From: Sedimenticola hydrogenitrophicus
GTDB lineage: Bacteria; Pseudomonadota; Gammaproteobacteria; Chromatiales; Chromatiaceae
Direction of reading: 5' to 3'
NCBI RefSeq assembly: GCF_029017505.1
Contig: NZ_JAQGEI010000004.1
Coordinates: forward strand, 62,001 to 126,000
DNA: 64,000 nucleotides
The notes below the pieces were generated by a model. It did not search any database, was not told the DNA's origin, and worked only from the letters and a program-made list of their open reading frames with translations. Shown piece after piece: positions 58,352-64,000 of the stretch (positions are counted from its first letter, which is position 1; each line of letters opens with the position of its first letter). Made by a program: the position numbers and the translations under genes.

Positions 58352-58423
58352 ATGGATCGCATGGTATTTGTTGCGATGAGTGGAGCCAAGGAGACCCTGC
58401 TGGCCCAGGCCACCGAGCATTAA
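58352..58423 (+). pseudogene. duplicated and truncated flgF 5' end
   Basis: A 23-codon frame starting MDRMVFVAMSGAKETLLAQA, identical in protein to the true flgF start 185 bases downstream and with the same ribosome site (AGGAGAAGACA). It leaves flgF after the Thr of QAT and stops in the element (GAG CAT TAA). If translated, ribosomes would start here and terminate at 58423, in a different place from flgF. Confidence 0.85.
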
Positions 58424-58512
58424 GGGGTCAGAGCCCTTTTAGCGCACGATACAAGGCATTCCCATGCATTAAAAACAAAAAGGGCTCTGACCCCTAAATG
58501 ACCCTTAATGCA
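58415..58512. mobile_element. short palindromic element between flgF start copies
   Basis: 98 bases with inverted arms GGGGTCAGAGCCCTTTT (58424-58440) and AAAAGGGCTCTGACCCC (near 58478-58495), and outer GCATTAAGGG / CCCTTAATGC. It is too small to code for a transposase. The arms look like REP sequences mobilised by Y1 (RAYT) transposases, by appearance only. Confidence 0.75.
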
Positions 58513-58536
58513 CGAGCAGAGATACAGGAGAAGACA

Positions 58537-59277
58537 ATGGATCGCATGGTATTTGTTGCGATGAGTGGCGCCAAGGAGACCCTGCTGGCCCAGGCCACCA
58601 ACAGTAACAACCTGGCCAACGCCAGCACACCGGGTTTTCTGGCCGATCTGCAACAGTTCCGCAGCATGCCTGTGTTCGGTGACGGCTATCCCACCCGGGT
58701 CTACGGCATGAGCGAAAGCCCCGGCGTGGATTTCAAGCACGGCGCCATCGTGCATACCGGCCGGGATCTCGATGTGGCCATCAACGGCGACGGCTGGTTC
58801 GCGGTGCAGGCGCGCGACGGCAGCGAGGCGTACACCCGTCGCGGTGATCTGAAGGTGGATGCCAACGGCCTGTTGAGCACCGGCAACGGTTTGCCGGTGC
58901 TCGGCAATGGCGGGCCGATTGCCATACCGCCGGCGGAGAAGATCGAGATCGCCGCGGACGGCACCATCTCCATTCGCCCGCTGGGCCAGGGGGCCGGTGA
59001 GCTGGCGGAGATCGACCGGATCAAGATGGTGGCGCCGTCACTGGAGGGCATGCGCAAGGGGCAGGATGGCCTGCTGCGCCAGCAGGATGGCCAGCCGCTG
59101 GAGGCCGATGCCGAGGTGCAGCTGGCGACCGGCGCACTGGAGAGCAGCAACGTCAACATCGTCGACTCCATGGTGGACATGATCGATTTCTCGCGCCGCT
59201 TCGAGATGCAGGTGAAGATGATGAAGACCGCGGAGCAGACAGATGAGTCATCCGCCAGCATCATGCGCATGGGCTGA
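58537..59277 (+). CDS. flgF: flagellar proximal rod protein FlgF
   Basis: Rod subunit, 246 residues: MVFVAMSGAKETLLAQATN, then NNLANASTPGFLADLQQFR and the C-terminal GALESSNVNIVDSMVDMIDFSRRFEMQVKMMK. The start at 58537 is the second copy of the duplicated 87-base segment and leads into the intact gene. An in-frame ATG at 58498 lies in the element and is unlikely. Confidence 0.95.
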   Translation: MDRMVFVAMSGAKETLLAQATNSNNLANASTPGFLADLQQFRSMPVFGDGYPTRVYGMSESPGVDFKHGAIVHTGRDLDVAINGDGWFAVQARDGSEAYTRRGDLKVDANGLLSTGNGLPVLGNGGPIAIPPAEKIEIAADGTISIRPLGQGAGELAEIDRIKMVAPSLEGMRKGQDGLLRQQDGQPLEADAEVQLATGALESSNVNIVDSMVDMIDFSRRFEMQVKMMKTAEQTDESSASIMRMG

Positions 59278-59282
59278 TGTGA

Positions 59283-59299
59283 TTGGCACGCAGATTGCT
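59283..59299 (+). promoter_or_regulatory. sigma-54 promoter of flgG
   Basis: TTGGCACGCAGATTGCT matches YTGGCACGRNNNTTGCW at every position but the R. It lies 49 bases before the flgG ATG, so flgG-flgH-flgI-flgJ can be transcribed apart from flgB-flgF. Confidence 0.88.
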
Positions 59300-59348
59300 C
59301 TCACGTTTAGCAGGCAAACAAACAGCAACATATAGAGGATGACAGCTT

Positions 59349-60134
59349 ATGTATCCCGCACTCTGGATTGCAAAAACAGGATTGGATGCGCAGCAGACCC
59401 GCATGTCGGTTATTTCCAATAACCTCTCCAACGTCAGTACCACCGGTTTCAAGCGTGACCGCGCCTCGTTCGAGGATCTGATCTACCAGAACGTGCGCCA
59501 GGTCGGTGCCCAGTCCTCGCAGGATACCCAGCTGCCGTCGGGTCTGGCCATTGGCACCGGTGTCACCACCGTGGCCACCCAGAAGCTGCATACCCAGGGC
59601 AATATCATGCAGACCGGCAACTCGCTGGACATGGCGATCCAGGGCCGGGGCTTCTTCCAGATACTGCATCCCGACGGCTCCATCGCCTACACCCGCGACG
59701 GCTCGTTCGGCATGAGCGCGGATGGCCAGATCGTGGACAACAATGGTTATGCCCTGGAACCGGCCATCACCGTGCCGGCCAACACCCTGAGCATCACCGT
59801 CGGCTCGGACGGCGTGGTTTCGGCCCTGATCTCCGGCAGCAGCTCGCCGAACCAGATCGGTACCATCGAGCTGGCGGATTTTGTCAATCCCACCGGCCTG
59901 GCAGCGGCGGGACAGAACCTGTTCCGGGAGACCGCGGCCAGCGGTTCCCCCACCACCGCGTCCCCCGGGGTTGATGGGGTCGGCACCGTAGTGCAGGGCT
60001 CACTGGAGAGTTCCAATGTGAACGTGGTGGAGGAGATGGTCAACATGATCGAGACCCAGCGCGCCTACGAGATGAATTCCAAGGCGATCTCCACGACCGA
60101 CGATATGTTGGCCTATGTGAGCAATCAGCTCTAA
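59349..60134 (+). CDS. flgG: flagellar distal rod protein FlgG
   Basis: Distal rod subunit, 261 residues, the normal length: [41 protein letters not shown] at the N-terminus and [31 protein letters not shown] at the C-terminus. Confidence 0.97.
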   Translation: MYPALWIAKTGLDAQQTRMSVISNNLSNVSTTGFKRDRASFEDLIYQNVRQVGAQSSQDTQLPSGLAIGTGVTTVATQKLHTQGNIMQTGNSLDMAIQGRGFFQILHPDGSIAYTRDGSFGMSADGQIVDNNGYALEPAITVPANTLSITVGSDGVVSALISGSSSPNQIGTIELADFVNPTGLAAAGQNLFRETAASGSPTTASPGVDGVGTVVQGSLESSNVNVVEEMVNMIETQRAYEMNSKAISTTDDMLAYVSNQL

Positions 60135-60149
60135 CAATAGGTGGACGGG

Positions 60150-60860
60150 ATGACGAAACGGCTTTTCTCTCTCATGTTGTTGGCACTGGCGCTGGCCGGT
60201 CTGGCCGGCTGCAAAAGCGCCCCGGTGCGTGACCCGGCCTACGCGCCGATGCGTCCCGTGGTGGCACCGCCCGCACCGGTGGGTAACGGTTCCATCTATC
60301 AGGCCGGGTACGAACAGTCCTGGTTTGAGGATATGCGCGCCCGTCGCGTCGGCGACATGCTCACCATCAAGCTGGCGGAGAAGACCGATGCGAAAAAGAG
60401 CGCCACGACCGAGGTCAGCAAATCCAACAGCAACAGCGTGACCAATCCGACCCTGCTCGGTTCCGCGCCCCAGTTCAATGCCCCGGGATTGATACCGCTG
60501 CTCAGCAACCGGGACAACAATCTCGGCTTCTCCCTGGAGTCGGAGCATGACTTCTCCGGCGAGGGCGACAGTGAACAGAACAATGAGCTGACCGGCGATA
60601 TCACCGTCACGGTGATCGAGGTGCTGCCCAACGGCTACCTGATGGTGCGGGGCGAGAAACGCATCGGCATCAACCAGGGCAACGAATATGTGAAGGTCTC
60701 GGGTATTGTGCGCCCGGCGGATATCGATGCCACCAACACCGTGCTCTCCACCCGCCTGGCCGATCCCACCATTGTTTATGTGGGTGATGGTGCGGTGGCC
60801 GACTCCAACGTGATGGGTTGGCTGGGGAGATTCTTCATCAGCGCCCTGTTTCCCTTTTAG
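60150..60860 (+). CDS. flgH: flagellar L-ring lipoprotein FlgH
   Basis: Outer-membrane ring protein, 236 residues. The lipobox LAGC gives lipid attachment at about residue 20 (LALALAGLAGCKSAP). Family blocks: SLWFED-like QSWFEDMRARRVGDMLTIKL and LMVRGEKRIGINQGNEYVKVSGIVRPADI. ATG 60150 is preferred to the GTG at 60141 because AGGTGGA precedes it. Confidence 0.95.
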   Translation: MTKRLFSLMLLALALAGLAGCKSAPVRDPAYAPMRPVVAPPAPVGNGSIYQAGYEQSWFEDMRARRVGDMLTIKLAEKTDAKKSATTEVSKSNSNSVTNPTLLGSAPQFNAPGLIPLLSNRDNNLGFSLESEHDFSGEGDSEQNNELTGDITVTVIEVLPNGYLMVRGEKRIGINQGNEYVKVSGIVRPADIDATNTVLSTRLADPTIVYVGDGAVADSNVMGWLGRFFISALFPF

Positions 60861-60869
60861 GTGAATTGT

Positions 60870-62027
60870 ATGAATCAGTCTTTTGAGATCGGGTCCTTGA
60901 AGTTCGCCACGGTTGGCCGGTCCCTGTTTGCGGCCGCTATCGGCCTGCTGGCGCTGATGCTCGTGTTTTCCGGCGCGGTCCAGGCCGAGCGCATCAAGGA
61001 TCTCGCCGCCATCGCCGGGGTGCGCACCAACCAGCTGCTCGGTTATGGCCTGGTGGTGGGCCTGAACGGAACCGGAGACAAGAGCAGCTCCTCGCCGTTC
61101 ACCGAACAGAGCCTGAAGAGCATGCTGAACCAGCTCGGTATCGTGGTGCCCCCCGGTACCCGGATCAACCCGAAAAATGTGGCGGCGGTATCGATCAATG
61201 CCGATCTGCCCGCGTTCGCCAAGCCGGGGCAGAAGATCGACATCACCGTCTCTTCCATCGGCGATGCCAAGAGTCTGCGTGGCGGCACCCTGCTGATGTC
61301 TCCCCTGAAGGGCGCCGATGGCCGGGTCTATGCCATTGCCCAGGGCAATCTGGTGGTGGGTGGCCTGAGCGCATCGGGTGCCGACGGCTCCAGTATCACC
61401 ATCAATATCCCCAGCGTCGGGCGGATTCCCAACGGGGCCACGGTGGAGCGCACCGTCACCTCGGGTTTCAATCAGGGGACCTTCCTCACCCTCAATCTGC
61501 ATGAGGGGGACTTTACCACCGCCAACCGGGTGGTCGAATCGATCAACCAGGCGATAGGTCCTGGCGCCGCACGGGCGCTGGATTCGACGTCCGTCCGTGT
61601 CAACACCCCCATCGACCCCAACCAACGGGTCAGTTTTGTCTCGCTGATCGAAAATCTGCCGGTGGAACCCGGCGAGGTGGCGGCGCGGGTGATTGTCAAC
61701 TCCCGCACCGGTACGGTGGTGATCAGTAACCAGGTTCAGGTCTCGCCCGCCGCCGTCTCCCACGGCAGCCTGACGGTGACCATCAGCGAGAGCAATGAAG
61801 TCTCCCAGCCGGAAGCGCTCTCCGGCGGGACCACCACGGTGGTGCCGCGCTCGGACGTGAGCGTGGCGGAAGGCGGCAGCCGGATGTTCCTGTTCAACCC
61901 CGGCGTCACCCTCAACGAGGTGGTCCGGGCGGTGAATCAGGTAGGGGCGGCACCTTCCGATCTGGTGGCCATCTTGGAAGCGCTGAAACAGGCCGGCGCC
62001 CTCAAGGCCGAACTGGTGATCATCTGA
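60870..62027 (+). CDS. flgI: flagellar P-ring protein FlgI
   Basis: Periplasmic ring protein, 385 residues, with a signal peptide ending FSGAVQA and the highly conserved [34 protein letters not shown] 60870 has AGGTGA 5 bases upstream. The stop is part of TGATG at 62025-62029, whose ATG appears to be the former flgJ start. Confidence 0.96.
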   Translation: MNQSFEIGSLKFATVGRSLFAAAIGLLALMLVFSGAVQAERIKDLAAIAGVRTNQLLGYGLVVGLNGTGDKSSSSPFTEQSLKSMLNQLGIVVPPGTRINPKNVAAVSINADLPAFAKPGQKIDITVSSIGDAKSLRGGTLLMSPLKGADGRVYAIAQGNLVVGGLSASGADGSSITINIPSVGRIPNGATVERTVTSGFNQGTFLTLNLHEGDFTTANRVVESINQAIGPGAARALDSTSVRVNTPIDPNQRVSFVSLIENLPVEPGEVAARVIVNSRTGTVVISNQVQVSPAAVSHGSLTVTISESNEVSQPEALSGGTTTVVPRSDVSVAEGGSRMFLFNPGVTLNEVVRAVNQVGAAPSDLVAILEALKQAGALKAELVII

Positions 62028-62221
62028 TGGATCTGGCTAGCCCGGATTTCTCACCACCGTGCGTCGCGAGGGCGTCGAGGCGCCGTTGTGACGGGGTGCA
62101 CGGACCGGAGGGCGGCGGCCGGCGTAGCCAACACTACGTCAAGCCGGCTGGAGGGAGTACACCCCGTCATAACGAGCGAATCGGCGTCCGCAGTAGCAGG
62201 GTGGTGAGAAATGCGGGCTGA
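62027..62221 (+). pseudogene. former flgJ start, now a 64-codon frame through the element
   Basis: ATG 62027 overlaps the flgI stop (TGATG). It reads MDLA and then the whole inverted-repeat element in a frame that stays open to TGA 62219-62221, eight bases past the present flgJ ATG. Joined to GATGCCTCG without the element it would encode MDLADASIYTSMEG, matching the present FlgJ from its third residue. Confidence 0.7.
62039..62219. mobile_element. inverted-repeat element between flgI and flgJ
   Basis: 181 bases with 20-base terminal repeats, 19 of 20 matching: AGCCCGGATTTCTCACCACC (62039-62058) and GGTGGTGAGAAATGCGGGCT (62200-62219), plus inner arms around GACGGGGTGCAC / GTACACCCCGTC. Taking it out joins ATGGATCTGGCT to GATGCCTCG, restoring an in-frame flgJ start. 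Confidence 0.85.
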
Positions 62222-63275
62222 TGCCTCGATCTACACCAGCATGGAGGGCCTGACGGCACTCAAGGCCCGGGCATCCGGGGATGCCAAGGGCTCGCTGGAT
62301 GAGGTGGCGCGCCAGTTCGAATCGCTGTTTGTGCAGCAGATGCTCAAGAGCATGCGCCAGGCCGGCCTGGGTGAAGGGCTGATGGACAGTGATCAGAGCC
62401 TGTTCTACCGCGACATGTATGATCAGCAACTCTCCGTCCATCTCGCCGAGAGTGGCGGCATGGGACTGGCCGAGGTGATCAAGCGGCAACTGGGCGGTAC
62501 TGCCGGGGCGGGCGGGGACGAGGGCTCCGGCAGCGACACTGATAGCGATATCGGCCTGCCGGTCAAGTCGATCGAGGATTATCGGCGCCTGGCGATGGCG
62601 GTGAAGCTGTATAGCGCCATGGAAGCGGGCAGCGGTGCAGCGGATAGGGCGGGCCTCGCCCGCCTCGACGGCATCGACCTGGCCGGTGGCGCCGACGGAA
62701 CACCCCGTACCGATGCAGGGGATAGGGCAGGCCGTGCCCGCCTTGACACCACGAAACAACCCGATCCGCGCCACTGGAGTCCCGAAGAGTTCGTCGAAAA
62801 CCTCTGGCCTTGGGCCAGCGAGGCGGCGGGGCTGATTGGGCTCAAGCCCCAGGCACTGCTGGCCCAGGCCGCTCTGGAAACCGGTTGGGGGAAAAAACTG
62901 ATCCGCACCGCGGACGGGGCGCCGGCCAACAATCTGTTCGGCATCAAGGCGGACCGGGGCTGGGACGGCGACCGGGTAAGTGTCGGTAGCCTGGAGTATG
63001 AGCAGGGCACGGCGGTGAAACGGCGGGCCTATTTTCGTGCCTACGAGTCGTTGCGGGACAGCTTCCATGACTATGTGGATTTCCTGCAATCGAACCCGCG
63101 CTATAGCGACGCGCTGGGCGCCACTGAAGACAGTGCGACCTATTTCACGGAATTGCAGCGGGCCGGTTATGCGACCGACCCTGAATATGCGAATAAAATC
63201 AACGCGGTACTGAATGGGTCGGAAATGACCCGGGCGCTGGAAAGGCTCAAGCCAGAGGCATCACGGCCGCTATGA
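62211..63275 (+). CDS. flgJ: flagellar rod-cap/peptidoglycan hydrolase FlgJ
   Basis: Rod-assembly protein of 354 residues with an N-terminal rod-binding domain (VARQFESLFVQQMLKSMRQAGLGEG) and a C-terminal glucosaminidase-type hydrolase (LLAQAALETGWGKKLI with the catalytic Glu; FGIKADRGWDGDRV). The present start codon ATG 62211 and its ribosome site (AGGGTGG) lie inside the right end of the element 62039-62219. The linker (about residues 145-185) contains two in-frame copies of the GATAGGGCRGGCC palindrome (62643-62669, 62721-62746) otherwise found between genes, read as DRAGLARLDG and DRAGRARLDT. Confidence 0.93.
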   Translation: MRADASIYTSMEGLTALKARASGDAKGSLDEVARQFESLFVQQMLKSMRQAGLGEGLMDSDQSLFYRDMYDQQLSVHLAESGGMGLAEVIKRQLGGTAGAGGDEGSGSDTDSDIGLPVKSIEDYRRLAMAVKLYSAMEAGSGAADRAGLARLDGIDLAGGADGTPRTDAGDRAGRARLDTTKQPDPRHWSPEEFVENLWPWASEAAGLIGLKPQALLAQAALETGWGKKLIRTADGAPANNLFGIKADRGWDGDRVSVGSLEYEQGTAVKRRAYFRAYESLRDSFHDYVDFLQSNPRYSDALGATEDSATYFTELQRAGYATDPEYANKINAVLNGSEMTRALERLKPEASRPL

Positions 63276-63520
63276 ACGTAGGAGCGGCGTCAACTCGTAG
63301 GTTGGGGTGAGCCTGCGAACCCCAACGGTGTTGCAGGGGTGTGCGCCATGATGTTGGGGTTCGTACCTCACCCCAACCTACCGCTGGCACGAAGGTTTTC
63401 GCGGCAAAGCCGCTCCTACACAAGTGGTTGTTTGCCACGCGGATGTGGATATGTAGGAGCGGCTCCGCCGCGAAGGGCACGAATCATAAAAGCGGCGTCA
63501 GCCGCAACCAGGACAGACAG
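63276..63520. repeat. flgJ-flgK gap made of repeats
   Basis: 63297-63311 and 63367-63381 are perfect 15-base arms GTAGGTTGGGGTGAG. Three GTAGGAGCGGC-type half repeats lie at about 63279, 63408-63420 and 63452-63475. I see no flagellar promoter here, so flgK may be read from flgG or from a site I cannot recognise. Confidence 0.75.
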
Positions 63521-64000
63521 ATGGCAGGCATACTCAACATAGGTACATCGGCACTGCTCTCGTTTCAGCGTTCGCTGTCAACGACTGGGCACAATATTGC
63601 CAATTCGGAGACCGAGGGGTATAGCCGGCAACGGGTCAATCTGGCGACGCAGATCCCGCAATCCACCGGCGTGGGCTATCTCGGCTCCGGCGTCAAGGTG
63701 ATCGAAATCGAGCGCTTGTACGACGATTTCCTCGCCACCCAGATGCGCACGGCCCAGACTTCGGCCTCCGAAATGGAGAACTATCACACCCACGCCAGCC
63801 GTATCGACAACATCCTGGCCGACCCCAATATCGGCCTGGATCCCGCCATTCAGGATTTCTTCAATGCCATGCAGGTGGTGGCGGATGACCCCTCATCCAT
63901 TTCCACCCGGCAGGTGCTGCTGTCCGAGGCGGGGGCGATGGTCAATCGCTACCAGGATCTCAGTCGCCAGTTCAGCGATGCCAACAATAACGTGAACAAG
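63521..64000 (+). CDS. flgK: flagellar hook-associated protein FlgK, 3' end beyond the window
   Basis: First 160 residues of hook-filament junction protein 1. The start MAGILNIGTSALLSFQRSLS and the signature TTGHNIANSETEGYSRQRVNL are typical of FlgK; further on, IGLDPAIQDFFNAMQVVADDPSS matches. The frame is open to the window edge. FlgN, its chaperone, is encoded at 51391. Confidence 0.95.
   Translation, partial: MAGILNIGTSALLSFQRSLSTTGHNIANSETEGYSRQRVNLATQIPQSTGVGYLGSGVKVIEIERLYDDFLATQMRTAQTSASEMENYHTHASRIDNILADPNIGLDPAIQDFFNAMQVVADDPSSISTRQVLLSEAGAMVNRYQDLSRQFSDANNNVNK

Larger units (their letters stand above)
58190..58536. repeat. flgE-flgF gap with a duplicated flgF start and a palindromic element
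   Basis: 58208-58255 is a GTAGGAGCG ... CCACTCCTAC palindrome. 58300-58325 is a GCGGGCCGTGCCCGCC palindrome. 58328-58414 is the first of two 87-base direct repeats (second 58513-58599), separated by the 98-base element 58415-58512. Confidence 0.85.

Noticed and set aside
60000-61763. A 587-codon minus-strand frame opposite flgG, flgH and flgI
   Set aside because: Antisense shadow of three flagellar genes.

Overview
The window is chromosomal DNA from a free-living or symbiotic gammaproteobacterium, most likely of the Chromatiales / sulfur-oxidiser type (inference from gene content, high GC and gene order; no marker gene settles it). The gene set is mostly conserved: an Rnf electron-transport operon, metG, mrp, purMN, hda, fabA, proS, an ilv-leu block, prfC, fumarase, sucAB and the Pseudomonas-like flagellar order flgN-flgM-flgA / cheV-cheR / flgBCDEFGHIJK.

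Layout. 1-1568: end of a hybrid histidine kinase. 1917-7195 (minus): rnfABCDGE. 7753-9792: metG; 10130-11836: mrp and a dCMP deaminase-like gene. 11847-14307 (minus): purM-purN-DUF3108; 14528-16225: DUF2066 and a CDP-alcohol transferase. 16419-18097 (minus): arsC-wrbA-hda. 18189-19177: a TlpA-like thioredoxin and acylphosphatase, bracketed by two miniature inverted-repeat elements. 19458-21453 (minus): a Pro/Tyr-rich exported protein and a CpdA-type phosphodiesterase. 21858-24169 (minus): proS-fabA. 24316-27091: a LapG-like protease and LapD-like c-di-GMP receptor. 28435-34573: ilvB-ilvH-ilvC, pssA and leuA with a Leu-rich leader peptide. 34592-38557: family-4 uracil-DNA glycosylase, rimI, prfC, ibaG. 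39089-47374 (minus): class I fumarase, a Na/Pi cotransporter, sucA-sucB. 48010-48086: tRNA-Arg(CCU). 48263-50572: ArsS-type radical SAM enzyme with two glycosyltransferases of the arsenosugar kind. 50900-64000: flagellar hook-basal-body and chemotaxis genes, with sigma-54-like sites before flgA, flgB and flgG and sigma-28-like sites before flgM and cheV.

The unusual feature of this window is its repeats. Nearly every gap between operons is filled with palindromic, miniature mobile-looking sequences of several unrelated arm types, some nested in one another. They repeatedly sit exactly at gene ends. One lies in frame inside the tlpA signal peptide (71 extra codons, TAA target duplication). One uses the acylphosphatase stop codon as its target duplication. 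One replaces the last codons of the uracil-DNA glycosylase. One separates flgJ from its old start codon and supplies a new ATG from its terminal repeat. One lies between two copies of an 87-bp segment carrying the flgF start. A further ~42-bp mini-element occurs five times, each time inside another repeat and twice inside a copy of itself. No transposase gene is present in the window, so all of these would be non-autonomous.
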